A program made the position numbers and the translations under genes. Below, in pieces: positions 23,710 through 34,689 of a stretch of DNA of 64,000 nt. Position 1 is the first letter of the stretch; each line of letters starts with the position of its first letter. The notes beneath the pieces were generated by a model, which did not search any database, was not told the origin of the DNA, and saw nothing but the letters and a program-made list of their open reading frames with translations. Source of the stretch: Isoetes taiwanensis (lineage: Eukaryota > Streptophyta > Lycopodiopsida > Isoetales > Isoetaceae); the NCBI GenBank assembly GCA_021234155.1, contig JAJEKV010000034.1, positions 4,085,491 to 4,149,490 on the forward strand, read 5' to 3'.

Positions 23710-25812
23710 ATGTTGAATGCGGCAGCTTTGAAGACTTGCTGCTGTCTCTTCACCCAGCAACGGCATAGATTGTCTGAATCACATTCTGTGGCAGTTCTTT
23801 CAGGTAATTGTAAACCAAATAGATTGGCCCCTGGTGGGTTACCGCTGCAAGGGAATTCTAAATACTCTGAAACATGTGGCAGTCTGCTGCAGAACTGTAT
23901 AGATATGGAATCTCTGGCTGAGGGTAAGCGAGTTCATGCCATTGTTATTCAGTCACCTATACCCAATCTGTTCCTTTTCAATAATATTATCAACATGTAT
24001 CTCAAATGTGGGAGCTTCTCAGACGCTTGGCAGATGTTTGATAGGATGACTGATAGAAATGTATTCACATGGACCATTTTGATCACAGCATACAGTAAAC
24101 ATGGATTTGCCTTGGAGGCCTTTGTTATTTTTAATCAAATGCTGCAGGAAGGGGAAAAACCAAATCATGTTACGTTGTCCTGCCTTCTTACTTCAAGTGC
24201 TGAATTGACAAGTCTTGAATGGGGTAAGTTAGTGCATGGAATTTTAGTAAAATCCAAGAACTATTCTGATGTCTTCGTTAAGAATACACTTCTTAAAATG
24301 TATCTGAAATGCGGTACAGTTGGGGATGCTCACCAAATATTTAACGAGATGCCTATGAAGGATGTGGTAACATGGAACATAATGATTGCCGGTCATGTCC
24401 ATCACAGGAGTTGCAAGGAAGCCCTTTTGCTCTTCAAGAAAATGCATCAGTTGGGGATGGTGGCAAATAAAATCACGTTTCTTCATGTTCTTGGAGCATG
24501 TGAAGACATATCAGAATTGCGAATGGTTCATGCTAGTGTCATGCAAAATGGTTTTGAGTTGGATGTCTTTGTGGGATGTACAATGGTTGACATATATGCA
24601 AAGTGTGGAAGCATAAATGATGCATATCAAATATTTGTTCGATTACCCAGCCAAGATGTTGCTTCATGGAACACAATAATTTTAGCATTTGCTCGGCATG
24701 ATAAATGTATCACATCCGTGAACCTTTTCTGGAAAATGCAGGACGAAGGTATTAAAGCAGATAGGATAACATTTATTAATGTCTTTGGTGCATGTAGTGG
24801 AAGTAATTATCTTATAGATGAAGCAAGAAAGATACAAGGCCTTCTTCCTAAATTTAGATTACAAGCTGATACATACGTGTTGAGTGCATTACTTGACATG
24901 TATGTTAAGGCTGGGTTTATTGGATATGCCTTGGAAGTATTCAATGCAACACCTGTTAAAAATTCAGTTTTATACACAGCAATGATTGGAGGGTATGTTG
25001 CCATTGGCGATGGCATTCGGGCATTGGACCTTTTTAAAGAAATGCAAAATGCTGGTCTCTCTACAGACCGAGTTGCACTGATCAATGCCCTCAGTGCTTG
25101 TGCGTGCATAGGAGCATTAAAACAAGGCAAACAGATTCAGAGTGATATGATGAAAGCAGGGATTGGTTTAAATCTTAATGTGCAGAATGTTGTTATTGAC
25201 ATGTATGCTAAATGTGGTAGCATAAAGGAGGCCAAAATTACATTTGATACGATGTGGAAACGAGATTCCATTTCCTGGACAACAATGATATCAGCATATG
25301 CCCTGCATGCAGATGACAAGGAAGCATGTAAACATTTTAGGAAAATGCAGCAGGAAGGGTTTCAGCCTGATGAAATTACTTATGCTTCTGTTCTGGCAGC
25401 ATGTAGCCATGGTGGCTTGATGGACCAAGGATGCAATTACTTCAATGCAATTGCTCAGACTTACAACATCAGACCAAACATGGAGCATCATGCCTGTTTA
25501 GCTGACCTCCTTTGTCGAGCAGGATTTTTGAGTGAAGCAAATGATTTGATGGAGAGCATGCCCCAGGAGCCTAATGATGTGATATGGACCATCTTTCTTG
25601 GCGGTTGTAACATTCATTGTGATATGCAACTTGCAAAATGTACTTTAATGCACATTCTCAACTTAGGGCCTGGAAATGCTCCAGCCCTCATCCTTCTTTC
25701 AAATATTTATGCTGCAGATAACATGGATCACAAAGTGGATTTTAGAAACATAAGTATCTCAGTTGCAGCATCTTGTGACCACTGGAATGAAACTGAATTA
25801 AGAATTATCTGA
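23710..25812 (+). CDS. PLS-class pentatricopeptide repeat protein, E-domain truncated
   Basis: A single 700-codon exon. PPR proteins of this class bind organellar RNA, usually for C-to-U (and in ferns U-to-C) editing, splicing or stability. The first ~45 residues are rich in Ser, Arg, Ala and Leu without acidic residues at the start, compatible with an organellar presequence. From about residue 50 to 640 roughly 17 PPR units follow in P-L-S order, seen in repeated anchors such as NNIINMYLKCGSFSDA, VDIYAKCGSINDAYQIF and IDMYAKCGSIKEA. The C-terminus enters an E1-like segment (NAPALILLSNIYAADNMDHK), then diverges and stops; E2/E+ and DYW are missing. It would need a DYW partner if it edits. It is followed 425 bp later by a related gene on the same strand. 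Confidence 0.9.
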   Translation: MLNAAALKTCCCLFTQQRHRLSESHSVAVLSGNCKPNRLAPGGLPLQGNSKYSETCGSLLQNCIDMESLAEGKRVHAIVIQSPIPNLFLFNNIINMYLKCGSFSDAWQMFDRMTDRNVFTWTILITAYSKHGFALEAFVIFNQMLQEGEKPNHVTLSCLLTSSAELTSLEWGKLVHGILVKSKNYSDVFVKNTLLKMYLKCGTVGDAHQIFNEMPMKDVVTWNIMIAGHVHHRSCKEALLLFKKMHQLGMVANKITFLHVLGACEDISELRMVHASVMQNGFELDVFVGCTMVDIYAKCGSINDAYQIFVRLPSQDVASWNTIILAFARHDKCITSVNLFWKMQDEGIKADRITFINVFGACSGSNYLIDEARKIQGLLPKFRLQADTYVLSALLDMYVKAGFIGYALEVFNATPVKNSVLYTAMIGGYVAIGDGIRALDLFKEMQNAGLSTDRVALINALSACACIGALKQGKQIQSDMMKAGIGLNLNVQNVVIDMYAKCGSIKEAKITFDTMWKRDSISWTTMISAYALHADDKEACKHFRKMQQEGFQPDEITYASVLAACSHGGLMDQGCNYFNAIAQTYNIRPNMEHHACLADLLCRAGFLSEANDLMESMPQEPNDVIWTIFLGGCNIHCDMQLAKCTLMHILNLGPGNAPALILLSNIYAADNMDHKVDFRNISISVAASCDHWNETELRII

Positions 25813-26237
25813 AATAGCTGCAAACTCACTTAAATCCATAAACAGTTAAAATGATTAACTTTGCGCAACATCCAAACCCGGAATTTGATATACACAATCT
25901 CATTTAGCTAAAGCAATTACTATAACAGATTGCCATCATGGACAATTTTCATCCAATGATTATCTAGACAATGAGTAAACAATAAGTTTCTTGGCCCATT
26001 CAACTTGGGAAGAGCTTCGAAGGAGGAAGGAGGATTACTATCTCAGGGGCCTATGCATATGCATATCCATCATATATGTTGCATTTTCTGCACTTGCATG
26101 GTAAAGGCCTCTTCGTCGTGGTTAACGAAAAACAATAACAGAGATATATTATGTATTTTCGCGGAGCATCTTTCGTTATGGCCGATGGGTGGTTCTGAAC
26201 ATATTGTTTTGGTCTTTTTGACCAGTGCAGATGGGTT
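25813..26237. other. Spacer between the two PPR genes
   Basis: No coding signal beyond short frames. It presumably holds the 3' end of PPR gene 1 and the promoter and leader of PPR gene 2; no clear TATA box or poly-A signal was identified. Confidence 0.4.
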
Positions 26238-28466
26238 ATGGTAAGCTTTTCAAATGCGAGTAAATTGGTGGGATCGAAACACACACGAAAATCTTCCAAA
26301 GGTAAGCAGCACGAAGGAGCTCCCGCAATTTTAGACCTTGTTGGCAACCTTGTTCATTGCACCAGATCTGGGGACCTCGAGCTTGGTAGGAGGCTGCAGC
26401 GTGTTCTCGCCCTTAATGGACAGGATTCAAATGCCTTCTTGGGTAACCACTTCATTCGTTTATTTGCAAATTATGGATGTCTGGTTGAAGCAAACCAGAT
26501 TTTTGACAGGGTTTCACATCCAGATCGTTATACATGGAATGCAATCATTAATGCCCATGTCAAGCTTCACCAGAATGACATGGTCATTTATTTGTATACT
26601 AGAATGCAGAATCAGGGAGCGAAACCGAATAGCTTTATATTTCCAAGCATACTGAAAGCATGTGGTATCATGGTTGCACTTGAGGAAGGCAGAAAAATCC
26701 ACGAGCAAATTATTCAAAGTAGTCTTCACTGTGACATTGTTGTTGGGAGTAGCCTAATTGATATGTATTCTAAATGTGGCTATGTGGAGGAGGCACATAA
26801 AATACTAAATGGATTGCCACAGAGGAATGTCGTATCATGGGGTGCGTTGATTACAGGATATGCTCGGTGTGGAAGAGGTTTTCTCGCATTGAAGTGTTTC
26901 CAGGACATGCAAGATGAGGGCATAAGGCCAGATAAACCAACCTTTCTGGGGTTGCTGAAAGCATGCACTGTTGTAGGCATCATAGAAAATGGCAGGTGTA
27001 TTGAAGAGCAGGTTTTTGAAAATAAGATGCAGTCTGATATGGCTATTGGATGTACACTTGTTAATATGTATTCTAAGTGTGGAAGTATAGAGGAGGCACA
27101 GAAAGTGTTTGACAGACTGCCAAACCAAGATGTGGCATCATGGGCAGCAATGATTTCAGGATACTGCGAGCATGAGGAAAGTTGTCTTGCCATCAAGTGC
27201 TTTCTGAGTATGGAAGACAATGGCATAAGGCCAGATAAAGTCATATTTTTAACCATCTTGAAGGCATGTAGCAGTGTAGATGACTTACCACGGGTCCGGT
27301 TTATCCACGAGCAAACAATATTGTATGAACTCCACTTTAACCTTGATGTGGTTAGCACCCTTATTAATATGTATAGCAAGTGTGGGAGCTTGAATGAGGC
27401 ATTGAGATCTTTTACAAAGATCTCACAACAAAATGTGCTGTCCTGGGGTGCAATTGTTGCAGGCTACTGTCAACACTCTTGAGGGCCACCTTGCTTTAGA
27501 AGCCTTTGAATGCATGCAGCAGGAAGGCATAATTCCAGAGAAGACTACATATGTAAGCATCTTGAAAGCATGTGACAGTAAATATATGTTAGAAAAGGGC
27601 AGGCAAATCCATGTACAGATTATAGAGAGAGGTCATGAATGTGATGTAGTAATAGTAAGCGCTCTTGTTGATATGTATACGAGATGCCTGAGCTTGGATG
27701 AGGCATGCAGGATTTTTGAGAATACAATGGCTAGAGATTTAGTCTTATGGAGCGTTATGATTGCAGGGTATGCTCATCATGGACAAGGTTGTCTTGCTTT
27801 AGGATGTTTTGAAGCTATGCTTGAAGATGGTATAATGCCAGATAAAATGACATTTCTAAGCGTCATAAAGGCGTGCAGTTGCTACGGTACCATAGTGCAG
27901 GCAAGGTGCATCCATGAGCAGGTTATTTATAATAGGCTTCAGGTTGATATTTCTGTTGGAAACTCCCTTGTAAATATGTATGCTAAATGTGGCTGCTTGG
28001 AGGAGGCATGCAAAGTTTTTGATAGATTGCAGAATCGGGATGTTTTATCATGGGTTCCTATGGTTGTAGCATATGCTCAATGTTGCGACGTCCAATTTGC
28101 AACAGAATGTTTCCAAGAGATGGAACTTTGTGGGGTTAAAGCCAATAATGTAGCATTCACTGGCATTCTTACTGCACTTAGTCGTGTGGGCTTGGTGGAT
28201 GAAGCCCTTTGGTATATCAAAAGAATGGAAGAATCTGGCGTTAGCACTCCTGACATGTATCACATTACTTGTATGGTGGACCTCTTGGGTCACACAGGAC
28301 AATTTGCAAAGGCAGAGGATCTTCTTAAAGACTTTTCTCAACCTGATATTTGTCATTGGGTGGCCTTACTTGATGCTTGCATAAAGCAATGAAGCTTGGG
28401 GAGCAATCCTTAGATTCAATTGTTAAATCGGATCTATATCAAACATGTATGCTAATTCTCACATAA
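26238..28466 (+). pseudogene. PLS-class PPR protein, two frameshifts
   Basis: ATG at 26,238 opens a Ser/Lys-rich leader followed by PPR repeats (LIDMYSKCGYVEEA, LVNMYSKCGSIEEA, LINMYSKCGSLNEA). At about 27,470-27,485 the frame ends in TGA just after AIVAGYCQH, and the next frame carries on with EGHLALEAFECM, so one base is lost or gained. A second shift occurs at about 28,388: ALLDACIK passes into MKLGEQSLDSIVKSD, an E-domain start that dies at 28,466. Without the shifts it would be roughly 740 codons. Repeat order and wording make it a paralogue of the upstream gene, and the style (SWGAMISGYCEH type repeats) is that of the very large fern PPR families. Sequencing error is an alternative for either single-base shift. 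Confidence 0.8.
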
Positions 28467-29211
28467 CTTGATTTATGAACTTAATGATAGAAAATTCTTA
28501 GTCAATAGGATTTTTGCTTCCTTTGCATAACACTCTTTTGTGAACTAGGGTCCTGCACCTTGCGGGTCAACACAAATTACAAAGGCGGTCTTGCCGTGGT
28601 AATTTCCTTTTACCACAGTCTACGGGTCAACAATGGCTGGGCTACGCAATGGCTCTCATAGTAAGGACGGCTACACGTTGCCACAGACATTCCTTTGTGA
28701 CGACTTAGACATCTTTATCGCTATTTCATATATATTGCTAATTCTCGCCCATTAGATTTGGGAATATTCATGATCTAATGCCTTCTCATGCATTCCTGTC
28801 CGTCTGTGTGTTTCCTTGATGGGGTCAAACCATCCACGTCATACTATGGTTATTCAACCATAGCCATGAAACCAAGATATGTTCGAGTCAAAATAACGTT
28901 TGCAATAGAAGGTTGGAGTAGCTTTATAACATGCAATGGTGGGGGGGACGTATTCGTAGAAGAATACGTAAAAATGAGGGTTTTAGGTTTTCGAATGGTT
29001 GGGCGCAGGGGAAGCATGGTTATAGGGGAGGGATAAATTTGGATGGGAGGCATATGGCACGGGGGCTGCTATGATGCCGGAGATAAGGAAGGGGCATTGT
29101 CTTGGTGTGGTTGTAGATGGGTGGAGGGTGGGGTGTTGAAGAAGCCTGCCATCAGCCTGTTCCTCCTATTGGGCACCCCGAATAGGTGAGCGGTTATTTC
29201 CATGCTTTTAT
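28467..29211. other. No recognisable gene
   Basis: Short frames only. The G/T-rich stretch 28,930-29,190 borders the Copia insertion and might be the left part of whatever the element inserted into. Confidence 0.4.
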
Positions 29212-29421
29212 TGAAAAGTACAGAGAACAAGAATGCAAACCAAAACAACTACGTCTTCCATTGATCAAGAAAGCTAAATACATCCGGCCGGATCTGTCAT
29301 GATAAGATCCTCAACGATAAGAATAGAAAAGACAATAAGCCCTAACTGAACTGAACAGTAACAAAGTGGCAAGTAATTGCCCAATACGTGTCATGCTACG
29401 TGTCAGGCTGTGAGAGTTTCA
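29212..29421 (-). repeat. Copia 3' LTR (210 bp)
   Basis: Runs TGAAAAGTAC to GAGAGTTTCA on the plus strand; the minus-strand LTR therefore starts TGAAAC and ends TTTTCA. By eye it is identical over its full length to the copy at 33,451-33,660. Confidence 0.95.
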
Positions 29422-29901
29422 ACACTTCCCGCACATAATGAAGGTGTATAGGAATAGCAGGAACTTGGGCTAGATTAATAGCACTGGTGTTATCCACCCA
29501 AACTGGAATGGGATGAGAAGAGTGATTGAGAACAAAATGAATCAGCCTATCATATGCTACCAAATCACGAGCTCGCGGAGAAAAAGCAAGGTACTCGCTT
29601 GCGGATGATCGTGCCACCGATGGCCACGTGTTAACCAACCAATAAGACCACCATGAAGGAAATAGGCACAACCAGTAGTAGAGCGGCCACGAGCGTTGGT
29701 TCCATGACTGGCATCAACCATGAGGGAGAGGTGAGGATATGATCCAGAAGAGAAAGTGATGCCAAAATGAGAGGAGGCTTTCAGATAGCGAAGAATTCGC
29801 CTTTTATAGAGACCAATGATATTGATAAATTTGTCATTAAACCCGGTGAGAGTAATGGCGACAAATGAGATATCCGGGCGTGTACAAATCATAAGGTACA
29901 T
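29422..29901 (-). pseudogene. Copia RNase H segment, frameshifted
   Basis: Two overlapping frames: one with MYLMICTRPDISFVAITLTG (the link between RT and RNase H), the other with VARSSASEYLAFSPRARDLV and PVWVDNTSAINLAQVP. These are the conserved RNase H blocks SST.AEY.A and DN.SAI.LA of Copia. The shift is near 29,640-29,680. Confidence 0.85.
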
Positions 29902-30964
29902 CGGTACCGTCGAGAACGAAAAGGAAGATCAGGACAGGAAGAGACTAGAGGTGGATCAGCAAACAAGTTCAAATTTGGTTCCATGGGTGTTGCTGCAGGA
30001 CGAGCATCAAGCATCTGGAATCGAGCCAGAATTTCTTGAGTGTACAAGTGTTGATGAAGATGGAGAAGACGTTTGGAGCGGTCTCTACAAATGTGCAGGC
30101 CAAGAAAAAAGGAGGCTTCACCAAGATATTTCATGGAAAATTGATGGCAAAGGAGCTTAGTGGGTTTATGATTTTCAAGGAGCAACATGTCATCAACGTA
30201 AAGCAAAATCAGTGTAATATGGCCAGAGTCGCGGCGGAGGTAGACATTAAATTCTGTGGGAGAGCAAATGAAACCGAGAGCACAAAGGGCAGCATCAAAT
30301 TTTTGGAACCAAGCTCGTGAGGCTTGTTTGAGGCCATAGATTGCTTTCCTCAAGCGGCACACATGATGTGGAAAGCGTGGATTGGTGGCTGGCGCATATA
30401 AACTTCTTCTTGGAGGTCCCCATGCAAAAAGGCGGTTTGAACATCAAGTTGAATGATGTCCCAATCTTCTTTGGCAGCAATAGCAAGAATTGTCCTTACG
30501 CTGGTCATCTGGATCACTGGGCTGAAAGTCTCATCATAATCAACACCATGAATTTGTGTGAAACCACGGGCAACAAGGCGAGCTTTGTAGCGGTCTAAAG
30601 TACCATCAGCTTTGTACTTCTTTGCAAAAATCCACTTGGAGTCAACTACGGTGCGGTCAGACGGTAAAGGAACAAGATCCCAAACATGGTTTTGAGACAT
30701 AGAATCAAGTTCTTGAATGGCAGCAGTGTTCCAATGAGGAGCTTCTGGTCCGTGTAGTGCAGCGTGAATGGAAGATGGAGCATCTGTGGTAGCAAGGCAG
30801 ACCCATTCAGCTAAGCTAGCTTCGGCACTTTCAATGATTTTTAACGAAGGAGTTCGAGTCGTTGGATTTCTACAAAAGAGGAGGATGTAGTGGAGCGGTG
30901 GCGGGGACAATGGGTTCTGGTGAGGGTGAGGCGGGGCATGAACTTGGAGCAGCAGAGGATACAA
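29889..30964 (-). pseudogene. Copia reverse transcriptase (RVT_2), frameshifted
   Basis: The upstream frame contains [40 protein letters not shown] and [19 protein letters not shown]. The next frame begins with [20 protein letters not shown] and contains the catalytic LLYVDDML. Active-site residues survive, but the frame break near 30,350-30,365 separates palm halves. It is flanked by integrase and RNase H relics in the right order. Confidence 0.9.
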
Positions 30965-31172
30965 CAGTAGATGTGGTAGTGGAAGGAGGATGTTCTATGG
31001 GAGTACAATGAGAACATGCTAGAAGTTTAGCAGTTTGATCAATGAGAGCAGGGGATGGATCAGAAACCAAAAGATTCCAATCAATGGAATCTGCATCTTC
31101 TTCTTGACCAGGAATGGAGAATTCATCAAAATGAACATCTGAGCTAATAAGTACCTGATTTGAATGAGGATC

Positions 31173-32553
31173 TCAGCATTTGTAGCCCTTGTGGTTTGGA
31201 GAATAACCAATAAAACGACATGGAATACTCTTGTCAGCAAACTTTGAGCGCAAAGCCTTTGGCACGTGCACATATACAAGACTCCCAAAAACGCGCAGAT
31301 GAGAGACATCGGGTTTGGACCCAAACCATGCTTCATGAGGAGTGGAATTCGGGACTGCAATAGTTGGTGCGAAATTACAGTATGGACAGCGGTAACAAAC
31401 TTCTTCCCCAAAAGTGCTTGCCAAGATGTCCCTGTACAAGAAGAAGGCTTTTAGCGGCCTCACAAATTGTATGCGGTTCTTGTGCTCCATTAACACCGTT
31501 TTGTTATGGGATGTGTCGAAAGTGGTCAATTGCACATGTATACCAGCCTCATTGCAAGGTCATGAAAAGAGTGCCAAGGAATTCGCCACCACCGTCTGTT
31601 CTAAGACATTTGATTCTCTTAGCCATCTGATTTTCTGTAGAGGCCTTAAAAAGTTTGAATGCATCAAGTGCTTGACTTTTCTTTTTCAAAAAATATACTG
31701 TGACCCTGCGACTATAGTCGTCAATGAACGAGATATAGTATTTGCTGCCAGATCTGCTAAGTACCTCCATGGGACCACATAAGTCCGAATGGATCAATTG
31801 TAGGATGTCGGGTTTGCGCTTGAGAGTACCCTCTGGCATATAGGATCTGCGTGCATGTTTGCCCAACATACAAGCATGACAGAGATCAAGATCCAGAGGA
31901 GGAAGATCGTGAATTTCATTGACCAGCTGCTTAGTGACCATGAATTTAAGGCTTCTGGGATTCAAATGAGCCATTCTGCGGTGCCAAAGAATGAGAGGGC
32001 ATTTGGATTTTTCTGTGAGAAGGCTTTCATGTGCAGGAAGAAGTGGAATCTCATAAAGATTTCCATGTCGATGCCCTTTTGCAAGAGGATTGCTTGGAAG
32101 AATGATATTCTTAGAATATATAAGCACGGAATCATCAGTAAAACTGTAACCATGTCTTGATCAGCTAATTTGGCTACAGAAAGCAGATTCTTGCGAAGGC
32201 TAGGAACCAATAATGCATTGGAGAAAAGAGCAACCGTGCCTTGAAGAAGAGGAAGGCAGTGATGGAAATTTGAGCGTGTGATCCTAATTGGACGCCTCCT
32301 TGTACTTGTTGACAATTGGAAAGAAGCATAGGATCATTTACCATGATGGACGTGCAAGCTGAATCAACAGTCAAGACTGGAGATGGAAGCTCCGTAGAAA
32401 ATACGTCTTCTGCAATAGGGTCTGCAGCAACATGAAAGACTTCTTCAAAAGATGTTTCGGACAGAAATATGCATGCCTCTTCCATAAGACAATTTTCTTC
32501 CTGTATAGTGAGGGCCTCAACCATGTGAGCAAGTTCATCAGGTTTTTATCCAA
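31173..32553 (-). pseudogene. Copia protease and integrase region, frameshifted
   Basis: Protease: LTVDSACTSIMVND near 32,340, where the usual D-S/T-G-A reads DSAC, so the active site is altered. Pre-integrase: LVPSLRKNLLSVAKLADQDM (about 32,170-32,240) and LWHRRMAHLN with a CHAC knuckle. Integrase core: HSDLCGPM, YYISFIDDYSR and LRTDGGGEF give the first two Asp positions; after another frame break QLTTFDTSHNKTVLMEHKNR carries the Glu position, and TPHEAWFGSKPDVSHLRVFG completes the domain. At least three frame changes occur. Confidence 0.85.
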
Positions 32554-32628
32554 ACCGGAGCGGTTGAGCCACTAGAACCCCTGAAACAGACTTTTTATGA
32601 GAAGAAGATCCTAAGATAAGGCTTGCTA

Positions 32629-33396
32629 GGACATTGTTGGGCATAGTGACCAAAACCAAGACAATTAGTACATTGATCTTTTATGGCGGAGTGCCGCCAT
32701 CCACGAGCCATGGGTCTTTTTGCTCTGAGATTCGAAAGATTTTGAATATGGCGTGCGAGATTGTGTCACAAAAGCCTGCACAGGACAACTGCGGTCTCCC
32801 CGCTGTGTATGCATCAGGGCGATTTCAACAAGGTTTTCCATAACTTCTTCCAGACTGGCACATAAGCATGTCAACAGTGCCACTCCATGAGGCGAGGGAA
32901 GAGAGCGTACAAAGCGCAATTTCTTTTGCAGATTAGACAAGGCATGTTGCTGTCCAGCATTTGCAAGTTGATCAAATTTTTCTTGAAGCTTTGCCAGATG
33001 GACATGAATGTCTTGACCATCCTGATAACGAATGGCCTCAAGTTGCTGGTGAATGTGCAGTAATTCGACTTCAGACTTGGTGCCATGTCTGGTGCTGAGA
33101 AAATTCCATAAGAATTTACTTTCCTTTTCTAATTCATCTTGAACCAACTGCAGTACATTCTTTGATAAGCACATGGCTATGCAAGCCAATGCTCTACTGT
33201 CCTTCTGCTTCCAGAGCAGGAGGACTTTTTGTTGTGCCGGATCATCTTCCTTGGTGATGGTCGGCCTAGGCTCAGAGCCTTCAACTACTTTTTCAGCTTT
33301 GAGATACAAGATAACCATTCGTCTCCATCCATCATACCCCTTACCATCAAAAGCTTGAGGACGCAGATGCACAAGAGCAGAATTCATGTTTGCCAT
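32629..33396 (-). pseudogene. Copia gag with frameshifted zinc knuckle
   Basis: ATG at 33,396 opens a 243-codon gag frame (HLRPQAFDGKGYDGWRRMV, WNFLSTRHGTKSEVELL, IHVHLAKLQEKFDQLANAGQ). It ends at 32,665, but in the adjacent frame 32,629-32,675 encode QCTNCLGFGHYAQQCP, a CX2CX4HX4C zinc knuckle. A single-base shift at about 32,700 therefore cuts off the nucleic-acid-binding tail. Confidence 0.9.
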
Positions 33397-33450
33397 TCAC
33401 GTAACACAGGATCTCTCGATTATGAAATTAATCGAAGGCCTGCGATACCA

Positions 33451-33660
33451 TGAAAAGTACAGAGAACAAGAATGCAAACCAAAACAACTACGTCTTCCAT
33501 TGATCAAGAAAGCTAAATACATCCGGCCGGATCTGTCATGATAAGATCCTCAACGATAAGAATAGAAAAGACAATAAGCCCTAACTGAACTGAACAGTAA
33601 CAAAGTGGCAAGTAATTGCCCAATACGTGTCATGCTACGTGTCAGGCTGTGAGAGTTTCA
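33451..33660 (-). repeat. Copia 5' LTR (210 bp)
   Basis: Same termini and, by eye, the same 210 bases as 29,212-29,421. The primer-binding-site-like TGGTATCGCAGG follows directly on the minus strand. No TATA box was assigned. Confidence 0.95.
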
Positions 33661-33701
33661 ATATTTATTCCGTCCACTAGTTTTGTTGTTCTGTTGTCAT
33701 C

Positions 33702-34677
33702 ATGAGGAAGGAGGCCAGGGTTAACAAGACCCTCACTGTGGATACTGATGGGGGCAACTTGTTTGATGTCAGTGTAACCCCGGGCCAATCTGGAGCTGAT
33801 GCTCTAGAGGCATGGTTTTTGAAGCTGGTGTGGCTTCTAGAGAATGAGACGGTGGCTAGGGTTGTGGCCTCCGAGAGGGGTAGTGAGCTGGACCACCTGC
33901 ACTATCAGGCCATTTTCAGATTGAGACTAAAAACCCATGCTGCTGTGAATTCTTCCTTGCGGAGATGGTTTGGGTGGTCTGTGTAGAAGCCTGTTGGTGT
34001 CATTCTTGTGTGCAAGGCCTTGAAAAATACAAGGCTCCACCGTTTCGAAGGCATAGTGGGATATTGTATGATGGATGTGGGGAAGGTGCACTATCGGGTG
34101 CACATGCATAACATTTCTGAGTGCCCGAGTGAAATGGGCAAGGACCTCTACCTGCTGTATGGGGCAAGAGATATAAAGAACGTGGTTGTATTGGACAATA
34201 GAAACCTTTTGAGCTGGGCCCTTCACTTTGTTCGATACCATGGTCATAGGCAACTTAGTGCTAGTCTTGTGTATATTATAAACAAAAAACTTAGTGCTAG
34301 TCTTGTGTATATTATAAACAAAATGCTTAGGACAGGGAAATTTATTCTATCCAACACCTGGATCCTACCTTCGAACACTGCTTATATTTTGGAGCACAGA
34401 GTGAAGGCTGCATGACACTTAACTCGGAACCCCCCGGATTGCTCTTCCTAGTGATGTTCGATGTGTGCTCTATGGGATCTCGAATGGGATGCAGCCCATA
34501 GAGCATGTGGGGAAGACGAGGAGGAGGTATTCGGATGATAGATGCAACCCCAGAGATGAAGATGCGAACTTTCTGGATGTTGACGAGGAAGACTATAGGC
34601 CTGTTGCTCCCACTGATGAAGTGGGTGCTGATTTCATTGCATTAGACTTGGCTGATTACAGTATGGCTATGGGTTGA
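33702..34677 (+). pseudogene. HUH/Rep-type endonuclease relic (Replitron-like?)
   Basis: From 33,702 a frame continues past one TAG (33,984-33,986) to about 34,415. It shows ERGSELDHLHYQAIFRLRL, an HUH motif (H-L-H) in the context seen in Rep proteins. About 55 codons later comes GIVGYCMMDVGKVHY, resembling the catalytic YxxK motif with Met for Lys. Downstream, MLRTGKFILSNTWILPS fits the family's C-terminal part as I remember it. A second frame (about 34,450-34,677) adds GISNGMQPIEHVGKTRRRYS and an acidic tail. I associate this with Rep-class HUH transposons such as Replitrons, but only from motifs. It begins 42 bp beyond the Copia LTR, so its N-terminus may have been displaced by that insertion. 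Confidence 0.45.
34253..34320 (+). repeat. 33-bp in-frame tandem duplication
   Basis: cttagtgctagtcttgtgta and the following bases through attataaacaaa occur twice in a row, duplicating LSASLVYIINK inside the Rep-like relic without changing frame. Confidence 0.9.
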
Positions 34678-34689
34678 TTTTATGTTCCA

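Larger units (their letters stand above)
29212..33660 (-). mobile_element. Ty1/Copia LTR retrotransposon, defective (4,449 bp)
   Basis: Two 210-bp LTRs enclose minus-strand gag, protease, integrase, reverse transcriptase and RNase H segments in that order, the Copia arrangement. Next to the upstream LTR the minus strand reads TGGTATCGCAGGCC (33,450 downwards), a near match to the usual initiator-Met tRNA primer site (TGGTATCAGAGC). Next to the other LTR is a weak purine tract (GCGGGAAGTG). The interior carries many frameshifts, so no polyprotein can be made. No 5-bp target duplication is evident (tttat before, atatt after). Confidence 0.95.

Noticed and set aside
26780-27379. Long minus-strand ORF (199 codons) opposite PPR gene 2
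   Set aside because: Antisense shadow of conserved PPR repeats.
29212-33660. A 5-bp target duplication for the Copia element
   Set aside because: Flanks tttat and atatt do not match. A shared tttatt nearby is too common in AT-rich DNA to count.
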